Shown here: positions 9,590 through 17,927 of the stretch, in pieces
How the letters are laid out: each line of letters begins with the position of its first letter
Position numbering within the stretch: the first letter of the stretch is position 1
Origin: Actinomadura sp. J1-007
Lineage (GTDB): Bacteria; Actinomycetota; Actinomycetes; Streptosporangiales; Streptosporangiaceae
Length of the DNA: 64,000 nucleotides
Direction: 5' to 3'
Assembly: GCF_009793335.1 (NCBI RefSeq)
Contig: NZ_WING01000001.1
Location: forward strand, 5,332,001-5,396,000
Program-made: the position numbers and the translations under genes
Notes under the pieces: model-generated
Databases searched by the model: none
Told to the model about the DNA's origin: nothing
Seen by the model: only the letters and a program-made list of their open reading frames with translations

Positions 9590-9606
9590 TGTTGACATCA
9601 TCAACA
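9590..9606. promoter_or_regulatory. Putative MarR operator 2 overlapping a promoter
   Basis: Perfect inverted repeat TGTTGA-CATCA-TCAACA, starting 18 bp after marR. It contains TTGACA (9592-9597), a consensus -35 box, with TGTATT at 9614-9619 (16-bp spacing) as a possible -10. The repeat matches operator 1 in its TGTTG/CAACA half-sites, so the rightward CoA operon starting at 9670 is probably repressed by the same MarR protein. Confidence 0.7.
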
Positions 9607-9669
9607 CCCGGCCTGTATTCCTGCCGTGAAGACCCGTGTGGGTGTCACGCTCCAGGGAGGCGGCCGCGC

Positions 9670-10626
9670 ATGACCGACCGAGTCACGATCTGCGAATGCT
9701 TCGCCCGCGACGGCCTGCAACACGAGGAGACCGACGTCCCGACGGACGTCAAGATCGGCCTCGTCGGCGCGTTCGCCGAGGCCGGGTTCACCCGCGTCGA
9801 GGCCACCGGGTACAGCCACCCCGAGCGGGTCCCGGCGCTGCGCGACGCGAGCGCGGTGCTCGCCGGGCTGCCCCGGCCGCGCGGCGTGGCGTACAAGGCG
9901 ACGTGCCCCAACCCGCGCGCCGTCCAGCGGGCGGTCGCCGACCTCGACGCCGGGCACGGCGCGGACGAGCTGAGCCTGCTGGTCTCCGCCACCGAGTCGC
10001 ACACCGAGCGCAACATGCGGACGACGCGCGAGCGCCAGTGGGCGGCCGTCGCCGAGATGGCGCGGCTCGCCGCGGGACGGTTCCGGCTGGTCGGGGTGGT
10101 GTCGGTCGCGTTCGGCTGCCCGTTCGAGGGCCGGGTGGACCCCGGCGTGGTGGTCGAGGACGCGGCCCGGTTCGCCGAGCTCGGCGTGGACATGGTGACG
10201 CTGGGCGACACCACCGGCCTCGCCACGCCGAGCACCGTCAAGGACATGTTCCGGCGGATCACCTCGGCCCTGTCGTCGGAACGGTCCGGTCTCCCGGTCG
10301 TCGCGCACTTCCACAACACCCGCGGCTCCGGGCTGGCCAACTGCGTCGCGGCGCTGGAGGCCGGATGCCGCGACTTCGACAGCTCGTTCGGCGGGGTGGG
10401 CGGCCATCCCGCGCGGATCCGCTACGGCGGCGGCCTGACCGGCAACGTCTGCACCGAGGACCTGGTCAACCTGCTGGAGTCGGAGGGCCTGGACACCGGG
10501 CTCGACCTCGACAGGGTCATGGCGGCGTCGCGGCGGTGCGAGGAGGCGCTCGGCCGCCCGCTGCACAGCATGGTCGCGCGGGCGGGGTTCGGCCCGGTCC
10601 GCCGGAAGGAGTTCCAGGATGTCTGA
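9670..10626 (+). CDS. HMG-CoA lyase-like (DRE-TIM) protein with altered catalytic loop
   Basis: TIM-barrel carbon-carbon lyase of 318 residues. The divalent-metal ligands of hydroxymethylglutaryl-CoA lyase are present: Asp14 in RDGLQ, His213 and His215 in AHFHNT, and Asn259 in TGNVCTED. The catalytic cysteine of the family (GGCP, Cys266 in the human enzyme) is replaced by His246 in GGVGGHPARI, and the loop to the Asn is four residues longer than in the human enzyme. It may therefore cleave a different hydroxyacyl-CoA or use a different general acid. First gene of the MarR-flanked rightward operon; the stop overlaps the next start by 8 bases. Family assignment is firm, reaction inferred. Confidence 0.8.
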   Translation: MTDRVTICECFARDGLQHEETDVPTDVKIGLVGAFAEAGFTRVEATGYSHPERVPALRDASAVLAGLPRPRGVAYKATCPNPRAVQRAVADLDAGHGADELSLLVSATESHTERNMRTTRERQWAAVAEMARLAAGRFRLVGVVSVAFGCPFEGRVDPGVVVEDAARFAELGVDMVTLGDTTGLATPSTVKDMFRRITSALSSERSGLPVVAHFHNTRGSGLANCVAALEAGCRDFDSSFGGVGGHPARIRYGGGLTGNVCTEDLVNLLESEGLDTGLDLDRVMAASRRCEEALGRPLHSMVARAGFGPVRRKEFQDV

Positions 10627-11448
10627 GCAGGACCCCCTCGACGGCAACGGTCCCGCCGCCCGGGTCGCCGAGGCCGACGTCGCCGACGCGGCCGGAGCCG
10701 GCGTCGGCGGCGGACGGGACGGCGTGCTGGTCACCGAGGACCACGGCGCGGTGCGGGTGCTGCGGATGAACCGTCCGCGCAAGCTGAACGCGCTGAACAC
10801 CGAGCTCACCGCCGCCCTCCTCGACGCGCTGCGGGCGGCGGACGCCGACGAGGCCGTCCGCGCGGTGGTGCTCACCGGCGCGGGCCGGGCGTTCTGCGCC
10901 GGCGCGGACCTGAGCGAGTTCGCCGGCCTGACGCCCGCCGACCAGGACGCGGTGGTGCGCCGGGCGGACCTGACGACCCGTACGCAGATGCTCCCGCAGC
11001 GGCTCGCCAAGCCGATCGTCTCCGCCGTGCGGGGGCCCGCCATGGGCGGCGGCGCGGGCCTCGCGATCGGCTGCGACATGGTGGTCGCCGCCACCGACAC
11101 GGTGTTCGGCTACCCCGAGCTGCGGCACTCGCTCGTCCCGGCGATCGTGATGACCGGGCTCCAGCGGCACCTCGGCCGCAAGCTCGCGTTCGAGCTGATC
11201 AGCACCGGCCGCATGCTGGACGCCGACGAGCTGGCCCGGCACGGGCTCGCCAACCGGGTGGTCGAGCCGGGGGACGAGCTCGCCGCCGCCCTGGAGATCG
11301 CCGCAGGCTGGGCCGCGGTGGACCCGCGGGCGATGGCCGCGGCCAAGGGCCTGTTCTACCGCGTCGCCGACCTGCCGTTCGACGAGGCGATGCGGGCCGG
11401 CGGGGACGTCAACGCGATCATGCGGGGGTTCCGGGGGCGGGGGCGTGA
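10619..11448 (+). CDS. Enoyl-CoA hydratase/isomerase family protein 1 (stop out of frame)
   Basis: Crotonase-fold protein, about 276 residues. CAGADLSEF and the oxyanion-hole motif GPAMGGGAGLAIGCDM are present, as is the Glu of GYPELRHSL. The first catalytic Glu of true hydratases (GGCELA) is absent here, reading GGAGLA, so isomerase or another crotonase chemistry is possible. The natural stop is probably the TGA at 11446-11448, which overlaps the GTG of the next gene, but as read it is one base out of frame. A missing G in one of three G5 runs (11424-11443) would explain this. Without it the frame stays open through the next gene into the second hydratase. N-terminal ~35 residues are Ala/Gly/Asp-rich and may be untranslated. 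Confidence 0.78.
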
Positions 11449-12632
11449 GGCCGCTGGCCGGCGTCCGGGTGGTGGACTTCTCGCGGGTGCTCGCCGGGCC
11501 GATGGCCACCCAGGTCCTCGCCGAGCTGGGCGCCGAGGTGATCAAGGTCGAGCGGCCGGACGGCGGCGACGAGGCCCGGCGGTTCGAGCCCCGGCTGCCC
11601 GCGGGCGAGAGCGCGTACTTCTTCGCCTTCAACCGCGGCAAGCGGTCGGTGACGCTCAACCTCGCGACGCCGCGCGGGCAGGAGATCGCGCGCGGCCTCG
11701 CCCGGCAGGCGGACGTCCTGGTCGAGAACTTCCTGCCCGGCGCGATGGAGCGGCGCGGGCTCGGCTACGCGGCGTTGGCGGAGGAGAACCCGGGCCTGGT
11801 CTACGTGTCCGCGACGGGCTTCGGCCAGTCCGGGCCGTACGCCGACCGCAAGGGGTACGACACCGTCTTCCAAGCGCTGTCCGGCGTCATGGCGCTCACC
11901 GGCCACCCGGACACGCCGCCCGCGAAGGCGGGCGTCCCGATCGCCGACCTGACGTCCGGGCTGTGGATCGCCATCGCCGCCCTCGCCGGGCTGGCCGGGC
12001 GGAACGGCGCCGGGCGCGGCGCCCACATGGACCTGGCGATGATGGACGTCCAGGTCAGCCTGCTGGCGGTGGCGGCGGCCCGGCTGTTCGCGCTGGACGA
12101 GGACCCGGCGCGCACCGGCACCGAGCACCCCGGCCGCGTGCCGTCCGCCGCGTTCGAGTGCAAGGACGGGCGGTGGCTGCACATCAGCGGCAGCGACCCG
12201 CACTGGCGCCCGCTGTGCGCGGTGCTCGGCCTGGACGAGCTGGCCGCCGACCCGGAGCTGGCCGCCAACGCCGGACGGCTCGCCCGCCGCGACCGCGTGA
12301 CGGCCGCGCTCGGCGAGGCCGTCGCCGGGTGGCCGAGGGACGAGCTGGCCGGGGCGCTGCGCGCGGCCGGCGTTCCGGCGGGCGAGGTGCACTCGGTCCG
12401 CGAGGCGCTCGCCGACCGCAACACCGCCGAACGCGGCATGGTCGGGCACTTCGACCATCCGAGCGAGGGCCGGTTCCCCGCGCTGCGCACCCCGCTGCGC
12501 GCCGAGGGCGCGGGCCCGCCCGAGCCCGCCGCCCCGCCGCTGCTCGGCTCCGACACCGAGGCCGTGCTCACCGAGCTGCTGGGCCTGGACGAGGCGGAGA
12601 TCTCCCGGCTCCGCGACGAAGGGACGATCTAG
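11445..12632 (+). CDS. CaiB/BaiF family (class III) CoA-transferase
   Basis: Family III CoA-transferase of 395 residues, moving CoA between acyl-CoA and a free acid through an aspartyl-CoA intermediate. The N-terminal LAGVRVVDFSRVLAGP motif is typical, and the probable catalytic Asp168 is in PIADLTSGLW. NLATPRGQE and LVENFLPGAMERRGLGY match the family. It starts with GTG at 11445, overlapping the expected stop of the hydratase gene, and is followed by a second hydratase 2 bp later. It provides one route to activate the acid; the operon also has an ATP-dependent ligase, so the two may act on different intermediates. Confidence 0.88.
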   Translation: MRPLAGVRVVDFSRVLAGPMATQVLAELGAEVIKVERPDGGDEARRFEPRLPAGESAYFFAFNRGKRSVTLNLATPRGQEIARGLARQADVLVENFLPGAMERRGLGYAALAEENPGLVYVSATGFGQSGPYADRKGYDTVFQALSGVMALTGHPDTPPAKAGVPIADLTSGLWIAIAALAGLAGRNGAGRGAHMDLAMMDVQVSLLAVAAARLFALDEDPARTGTEHPGRVPSAAFECKDGRWLHISGSDPHWRPLCAVLGLDELAADPELAANAGRLARRDRVTAALGEAVAGWPRDELAGALRAAGVPAGEVHSVREALADRNTAERGMVGHFDHPSEGRFPALRTPLRAEGAGPPEPAAPPLLGSDTEAVLTELLGLDEAEISRLRDEGTI

Positions 12633-12634
12633 TC

Positions 12635-13438
12635 ATGGACGACGATCCCGTGCTGGTCAGCCGTTCCGGCGGCGTCGCGCACGTCGTGCTGAACCGCCCG
12701 GCCGCGCGCAACGCGCTGAACCTCGCGATGTGCCACCGGCTCAGCGAGGCGTTCGCCCGGCTCGACGCCGACGGCGACGTCCGCGCGGTGCTGCTGCGCG
12801 CGAACGGCCCCGCGTTCTGCGCGGGCGCGGACCTCAAGGAGCGCAGGGGCCGCGACGAGCCGTGGGTGCGGTCCCGGCGGCTCGCCTCGTTCCGCGCGTA
12901 CGAGTCGATCGAACGGTGCGCCAAACCGGTCGTCGCCCTGGTGCACGGGCCGGTGGTGGGCTCGGGCGGGGAGATCGCCATGTCGTGCGACTTCGTCGTG
13001 GCGGCGGGCGACGCCACGTTCCGGTTCCCCGAACCGCACTGGGGCACCGTCGGCGCGACGCAGCGGCTGCAACGCGTCATCGGCAAGCGCCGCGCCAAGG
13101 AGCTGCTGTTCACCGCCAGGACGATGGCGGTCGAGGAGGCCGTCGCCGTGGGGCTGGTCGCGCGCACCGTCCCCGCCGGGGAACTGCTCGCGGCCGGCGA
13201 ACGGCTCGCGGAGACGATCGCGGGCGCGCCGGCGCTGGCGATGTCGCTGACCAAGCAGGCGGTGGACCTGGGCTCGCAGACGGACCTGACCAGCGGGATC
13301 GGGATCGAGATGGCCGCGATCGAGCGCTGCCTCGCCGACGGCGGCTGGCGCGGCGGCGTCGACGCCTTCGCGTCGGGCGGCGGACCCGGTGGCGGGCCGG
13401 ACGGCCGTACGGGACCGGAGAACGGAGCCGGACGATGA
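12635..13438 (+). CDS. Enoyl-CoA hydratase/isomerase family protein 2
   Basis: Crotonase of 267 residues with both catalytic glutamates: GSGGEIAMSCD and FPEPHWG. CAGADLKERRG forms the CoA-binding segment. Unlike the first paralogue in this operon it therefore looks competent for hydration of a 2-enoyl-CoA. The last ~25 residues are a Gly-rich tail with no family counterpart. ATG at 12635; the stop overlaps the start of the ligase gene (ATGA). Confidence 0.88.
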   Translation: MDDDPVLVSRSGGVAHVVLNRPAARNALNLAMCHRLSEAFARLDADGDVRAVLLRANGPAFCAGADLKERRGRDEPWVRSRRLASFRAYESIERCAKPVVALVHGPVVGSGGEIAMSCDFVVAAGDATFRFPEPHWGTVGATQRLQRVIGKRRAKELLFTARTMAVEEAVAVGLVARTVPAGELLAAGERLAETIAGAPALAMSLTKQAVDLGSQTDLTSGIGIEMAAIERCLADGGWRGGVDAFASGGGPGGGPDGRTGPENGAGR

Positions 13439-15048
13439 ACCTCACCGGGATCTGCCCGCTGACCGCCGACGCCGCGCTGCGGCGGGCCGCGGCCCTGGCC
13501 CCCGACGTCCAGGCCGTCGTCTCCGCGCAGGGCTCGGCCACCTACGCGGAGCTGGACGCCGAGGTCGGCGCCGTCCGCGCCGCGCTCGCCGCCGCCGGCG
13601 TGCGCAGGGGCGACCACGTGGCGGTGTGCCTCGGGAACGGTCCGCGCTGGGTCGCGCTGCTCGTGGCGATCGGCTCGCTCGGCGCGGTGACGGTGCCGGT
13701 CAACACCCGGTTCCGCGCGGAGGAGGTCGCCTACGTGCTGCGGCAGTCCCGCGCGAGGCTGCTGTTCACCGCCGACCGGTTCCTCAGCTCCGACTTCGCC
13801 GCCATGCTGCGGGAGGTCTGCCCCGGCGTGGACGCGTCCCTGCCCGATCCGTCCCTGCCCGACCTGCGGGACGTGGTGGTGCTCGGCCCGGACGTGCCGT
13901 CCGCCGCCCGTTCCTGGGAGGAGTTCCTCGCCGCGCCCGCGCCGCCGGTCGCGCCGCGCTCGGCCCCGGACGACGTGCTGCTGATCCAGTACACCTCGGG
14001 CACCACCTCGTACCCGAAGGGCGTGCTGCTCACGCACCGGAGCATGTGCGCCGACGCGTTCTTCTCCGGCGCGCGGCTCGGCCTGCGCGCGGGCGACCGT
14101 TTCCACAGCGCGCGGCCGTTCTTCCACGCGGCGGGCAGCACGCTGTCGGTGCTGGCCTGCCTCCAGCACGCGGCCACGCTGGTGACCATGGACCGGTTCG
14201 AGGCGGGCGAGGCGCTGCGGCTGATGGAGGCCGAGCGCTGCACGCACTTCTCGGGGAACGACACGATCGCGCTGATGCTGCTGAACCACCCCGACCTGCC
14301 CCGGCGGCGGCTGCGGCTGCGCGGCGCGTGGCTGGCCGCGTCGCCCACGATCGTCCGGCGGGTCATCGGCGAGCTCGGCGCGTCGGAGTGCGTCGCCGGG
14401 TACGGGCTGTCCGAGGCGTCCCCGAACGTGGCGCAGTCGGCCTGGTGGGAGCCGGAGGACGTGCGGGCCGCCGGGCGGATGCTCCCGCAGCCGGGGGTCG
14501 AGGTCGCCGTCCGCGACCCGGCGACCGGGCTCGACCGGCCCGCCGGGGAGACGGGGGAGATCTTCGTCCGCGGCTGGAACGTCATGCGCGGCTACTACGC
14601 GATGCCGGCCGAGACGGCAGAGGTGCTGTCGCCGGACGGCTGGCTGTCCACCGGCGACCTCGGCCGGCTCGGCCCCGACGGCCGCCTGGAGTTCGCCGGC
14701 CGCGCCAAGGAGATCATCCGGGTCGGCGGGGAGAACGTCGCCCCCGCCGAGGTCGAGGACGTCCTGCACCGCCATCCGGAGATCCGGCAGGCGGCGGTGG
14801 TCGGCGTTCCCGACGCGCGGCTGATGGAGGTCCCGTTCGCGTTCGTCGTGCTCGGCGAGGGCTGCCGCGCCGATCCCGAGGAGATCCTCGGCTGGGCGCG
14901 AGAGCGCCTCGCGGGCTTCAAGGCGCCTCGGCACCTGCGCGTGGTCGAGGGGTTCGAGGAGATCGGCATGACGGCGAGCTCCAAGGTGCAGAAGCGGCAC
15001 CTGGCGGCGTACGCGCGGCGGCTGCTCGACCTGGCGGAGGCCCCGTGA
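13435..15048 (+). CDS. Acyl-CoA ligase (AMP-forming, ANL family)
   Basis: Adenylate-forming ligase of 537 residues. The P-loop motif is YTSGTTSYPKG, with Ser where most members have Gly. The A5-like motif is AGYGLSEASPN, the hinge STGDLGRLG and FAGRAKEIIRVGGENV, and the acylation Lys is near the C-terminus in ASSKVQKR. It should convert a carboxylic acid to its CoA thioester with ATP, feeding the two crotonases and the lyase-like protein. Coupled to its neighbours by 4-bp overlaps on both sides. The chain length of the acid is not evident. Confidence 0.88.
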   Translation: MNLTGICPLTADAALRRAAALAPDVQAVVSAQGSATYAELDAEVGAVRAALAAAGVRRGDHVAVCLGNGPRWVALLVAIGSLGAVTVPVNTRFRAEEVAYVLRQSRARLLFTADRFLSSDFAAMLREVCPGVDASLPDPSLPDLRDVVVLGPDVPSAARSWEEFLAAPAPPVAPRSAPDDVLLIQYTSGTTSYPKGVLLTHRSMCADAFFSGARLGLRAGDRFHSARPFFHAAGSTLSVLACLQHAATLVTMDRFEAGEALRLMEAERCTHFSGNDTIALMLLNHPDLPRRRLRLRGAWLAASPTIVRRVIGELGASECVAGYGLSEASPNVAQSAWWEPEDVRAAGRMLPQPGVEVAVRDPATGLDRPAGETGEIFVRGWNVMRGYYAMPAETAEVLSPDGWLSTGDLGRLGPDGRLEFAGRAKEIIRVGGENVAPAEVEDVLHRHPEIRQAAVVGVPDARLMEVPFAFVVLGEGCRADPEEILGWARERLAGFKAPRHLRVVEGFEEIGMTASSKVQKRHLAAYARRLLDLAEAP

Positions 15049-16016
15049 GGATCGCCACCGGCGTCACCCGCCTGCTCGGCGTCGACCTGCCGATCGTCCA
15101 GGCCGGCATGTCGTGGGCGTCGTCGGGATCGGCGCTGCCACTCGCGGTGTCCCGGGCCGGGGGGCTCGGCGTGATCGCCGCCGGCCCGATGCGGCTGCCC
15201 GACCTGGAGCGCGCCATCGACGAGGTCGAGGCCGGCACCGACCGGCCGTACGCGGTGAACCTGCCGCTGAACCGCAAGGGCGCCGCCGAGGTCATGGACG
15301 CGCTCTGCGCCCGCCGGGTCCCGGTGCTGATCGCCTCGCAGGGCGGCCCGCGCCGCTACCTGCGCCGCTTCCAGGACCTCGGGACCGTGTGCCTGCACGT
15401 CGTCGCGGGGGAGGAGCACGCGGCCAAGGCCGTGGACGCCGGCGTGGACGGCCTCGTGGTCGTCGGGGCGGAGGCGGGCGGCCACCCGCCGCCCGCGCTG
15501 GTCTCCACGCTCGTCATGGTCCGGGCCGTCGCCAGACGCGCGCCGGGCACGCCGATCATCGCGTCCGGCGGCTTCGCGGACGGGGCGGGGCTGGCCGCCG
15601 CCCTCGCGCTCGGCGCGGGCGCGGCGCAGTTCGGCACGCGGTTCCTCGCGAGCGCCGAGTCGAACGCGCACCCGGCGTACAAGCAGGCGGTCCTCGCGGC
15701 GGGCGTCGGCGACACGCGGACGGTCGGCCACCAGCTCGGGATGGTCCGGCTGCTGGCCAACGACTTCGCCGAACGGATGGGGGAGCTGGAGCGCACCGGC
15801 GCCGGCCTGGAGCGGCGGCGCGCCGAGTTCACCGGGTCGAGCCTGCGGATGGCCGCCTTCGACGGCGACGTCACCTGGGGCAAGGTCGAGGCGGGCCAGT
15901 CGGCCGGACTGGTCGACGCGGTCCTCCCGGCGGCCGACATCGTCCGCGGCCTCGCCGAGGAGTACGCGGCCGCGCTCGCCGGCCTGCCCCCGCTGGACCG
16001 GCGATCGGGCCCCTGA
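15045..16016 (+). CDS. Nitronate monooxygenase-like flavin oxidoreductase
   Basis: FMN-dependent TIM-barrel protein of 323 residues, family of 2-nitropropane dioxygenase/nitronate monooxygenase and FabK. The N-terminus IVQAGMSWASSG, AGGLGVIAAGPM and the flavin phosphate motif GAEAGGHPPP match, as does IIASGGFADGAGLAAALALG. It starts with GTG at 15045, overlapping the ligase stop. Family members oxidise nitronates or act as quinone or enoyl reductases. At the end of a CoA-catabolic operon either a protective or a true catabolic role is possible; I cannot decide from sequence. Confidence 0.82.
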   Translation: MRIATGVTRLLGVDLPIVQAGMSWASSGSALPLAVSRAGGLGVIAAGPMRLPDLERAIDEVEAGTDRPYAVNLPLNRKGAAEVMDALCARRVPVLIASQGGPRRYLRRFQDLGTVCLHVVAGEEHAAKAVDAGVDGLVVVGAEAGGHPPPALVSTLVMVRAVARRAPGTPIIASGGFADGAGLAAALALGAGAAQFGTRFLASAESNAHPAYKQAVLAAGVGDTRTVGHQLGMVRLLANDFAERMGELERTGAGLERRRAEFTGSSLRMAAFDGDVTWGKVEAGQSAGLVDAVLPAADIVRGLAEEYAAALAGLPPLDRRSGP

Positions 16017-16040
16017 CGGCGTCCGGCCGCCCGGCACGGC

Positions 16041-16985
16041 TCAGACGTTCGGCCCGTAGCCGGTGCACTCCGGCTCGAACCCCGGCGCGTCGGGGCCGAG
16101 CGCGTTGAGGATGATCTGCATGATCGGTCCGTCGAACGACATTCCCGAATGGCTCACCGGATCGTCCGGACACAGATCCTGAAGCAGGATGTTGGTGGCG
16201 TCGCCGCCATGGAGGAACGAGTTCGTCAGGGGAGTGACCGTGGTGTCATGCGAGGTCGCGACCGTCAGGTAACGCACTCCGGGAACGGTGTCGCCATCGG
16301 CGAACAGCGCCTTCTGGAATTCGGATCCCTCCTCCTGCTGGACGTGCGCGGGCGATCCGATGAGGTGGTAGAAGCCGTTGACGATCCCGAGCACGTTGAG
16401 CGCTCGGCCGAGGTCGACCAGGCCGCCCAGGGTGGTGCCGTGGTTGGTCGGCCCGAGGCCGATCAGCGTGCGCACCTTCGCCGCGCCGCCGAGCCGCTTG
16501 ATGTAGTAGTTCGGCATCATCCCGCCCTGGGAGCCGCCCACCACGTCCACCTCGGCGGCCCCCGTGGCGGCCAGCACCTTGTCGACGAACGCGCGCATCG
16601 TACGGGCCGACTCGGCGATGTCGCCCAGGCCGTAGATGTGGCCGAGGGTGGAATAGGTCTCGCCGTAGTTGAACCCGTAGACGCAGTACCCGTGGTTGGC
16701 GAGCGTGGGCGCGATCATGGCCCCGGCCGAGCCGAAGTTGGACGTCGTCCCGTGCACGATGACCACGGGACGGGGATGCGCGGCGGACGGCTTGCACGAC
16801 CAGATGTTGGCCCCCGGAACGGCGTCCGGACTGAAGAAGAAGTTGCCGACCGCCGTCCCCACATCGCCGACGGGATAGGTCGTCTCCGCTGAGGCGGGCG
16901 TCGGCGTGGCGGCGCTCACGGCCATCGCCGCGCACGCCGCCGTGGCGGCGGCGGCGAGCCCGCGCCGGATCCGGTGTCTGCTCAC
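16041..16985 (-). CDS. Secreted triacylglycerol lipase/esterase
   Basis: Extracellular alpha/beta hydrolase of 314 residues. A twin-Arg-containing but Ala-rich signal peptide ends near ASA at 31-33. The oxyanion motif is VIVHGTTSNF (74-84), and the nucleophile elbow GGSQGG puts the catalytic Ser at 152. HSGMSFDG near the C-terminus may hold the catalytic His, and the Cys pairs suggest disulfides, normal for Streptomyces-type class 2 lipases. Convergent with the preceding operon. RBS-like GAAGGA and GAGGGAG lie before the ATG. Substrate specificity is not readable. Confidence 0.85.
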   Translation of the reverse strand: MSRHRIRRGLAAAATAACAAMAVSAATPTPASAETTYPVGDVGTAVGNFFFSPDAVPGANIWSCKPSAAHPRPVVIVHGTTSNFGSAGAMIAPTLANHGYCVYGFNYGETYSTLGHIYGLGDIAESARTMRAFVDKVLAATGAAEVDVVGGSQGGMMPNYYIKRLGGAAKVRTLIGLGPTNHGTTLGGLVDLGRALNVLGIVNGFYHLIGSPAHVQQEEGSEFQKALFADGDTVPGVRYLTVATSHDTTVTPLTNSFLHGGDATNILLQDLCPDDPVSHSGMSFDGPIMQIILNALGPDAPGFEPECTGYGPNV

Positions 16986-17116
16986 GGCTCCCTCGTTCCT
17001 TCAGGAGTTGGGACGGCTCATACAGACAACGCTATCTATTTGAGGATCCGGCCCACTACGCAGTCCGTGACGACAAACCCCGCCGGCGTTCGTCCCCGAA
17101 GACGACCTCACCCAGG

Positions 17117-17190
17117 CCCGCGCCTCCCGCGGCTCCGGACGCGAGCCCCGCGACTCCCGCGCCTCCCGCGGCTCCGGGCGCGAGTCCCGC
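17117..17190. repeat. Two-copy 35-bp direct repeat, 39-bp period
   Basis: Two copies (17117-17151 and 17156-17190), 33 of 35 bases identical, separated by four bases, in the gap between the acetyltransferase 3' end and the lipase promoter region. Each copy contains short inverted segments (CGCGAG/CTCCCGCG-like) that could fold. It may serve as a terminator/attenuator or be simple slippage. Confidence 0.7.
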
Positions 17191-17196
17191 ACGGCG

Positions 17197-17856
17197 TCAC
17201 GGGCGGGCGCCAGGGGCGGCGGCCTCCAGCTCGTCGATGCCGCCCGACATGATCGTCCGCACGTGCTCGGTGATGTGCTCCAATGGCCAGTCCCACCAGG
17301 CCGCGGCGAGCAGCCGCGCGACGTCGCGCTCGCCGTACCGGCTGCGGATGAGGCGGGCGGGGTTGCCGCCGACGATCCCGTAGTCGGGCACGTCGTCCAC
17401 GACGACGGAGCCGGAGGCGACGACGGCGCCGTTGCCGATGCGGACGCCCGGCATGACCGTGGACCGGTAGCCGAACCACACGTCGTGGCCCACCACCGTG
17501 TCGCCCCGTCCTGGCAGGCCCGTGATGAGGTCGAAGTGCTCGGACCACGACCCGCCCATGATCGGGAACGGGAAGGTGGAGGGGCCGTCCATGCGGTGGT
17601 TGGCGCCGTTCATGATGAACCGCACGCCCTCGCCGAGCGCGCAGAACCGCCCGATGACCAGCTTCTCGGGCCCGTAGTGGTACAGCACGTTGCGGGTCTC
17701 GAACGCGGTCGGATCGTCCGCGTCGTCGTAGTAGGTGAACTCCCCGACCTCGATCAGGGGCGAGGTGACCAGCGGTTTCAGCAGCACGACGCGCGGCTGC
17801 CCCGGCATCGGGTGCACGGCGGCCGGGTCGGCGGGAACGAGCGGCATGGCGTCCAA
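17197..17856 (-). CDS. Vat/CatB-type xenobiotic O-acetyltransferase
   Basis: Left-handed beta-helix acetyltransferase of 219 residues of the streptogramin A/chloramphenicol (XAT) class. The diagnostic segment FIMNGANHRMDGPS is present, with the catalytic His in NHRMDG, followed by hexapeptide turns VVGHDVWFGYRSTVMPG, VRIGNGAVVASGSVV and GIVGGNPARLI. It would acetylate a hydroxyl on an antibiotic or similar compound with acetyl-CoA in the cytoplasm. The divergent TetR gene with an operator-like palindrome 3 bp from the start codon suggests drug-inducible expression. The actual substrate (virginiamycin M type or other) is inferred from family only. Confidence 0.85.
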   Translation of the reverse strand: MDAMPLVPADPAAVHPMPGQPRVVLLKPLVTSPLIEVGEFTYYDDADDPTAFETRNVLYHYGPEKLVIGRFCALGEGVRFIMNGANHRMDGPSTFPFPIMGGSWSEHFDLITGLPGRGDTVVGHDVWFGYRSTVMPGVRIGNGAVVASGSVVVDDVPDYGIVGGNPARLIRSRYGERDVARLLAAAWWDWPLEHITEHVRTIMSGGIDELEAAAPGARP

Positions 17857-17858
17857 TC

Positions 17859-17875
17859 CACTAGTGCGACAAGTG
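17859..17875. promoter_or_regulatory. Putative TetR operator
   Basis: Pseudo-palindrome CACTAGT-GCG-ACAAGTG (arms CACTxGT/ACxAGTG) in the divergent gap between the acetyltransferase and tetR. TAGGAT at 17882-17887, a -10-like box for the rightward tetR promoter, lies 6 bp downstream, so binding could repress both genes. No experimental support. Confidence 0.6.
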
Positions 17876-17927
17876 ATGCATTAGGATCGTGGCACGACGC
17901 CGTTCCCCCAGGCAAACGGATTGGCCG

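Noticed and set aside
10619..13438. A single 939-residue hydratase fusion protein
   Set aside because: The middle 395 codons are the CoA-transferase gene read out of frame; the transferase frame has strong homology and a GTG overlapping the expected hydratase stop.
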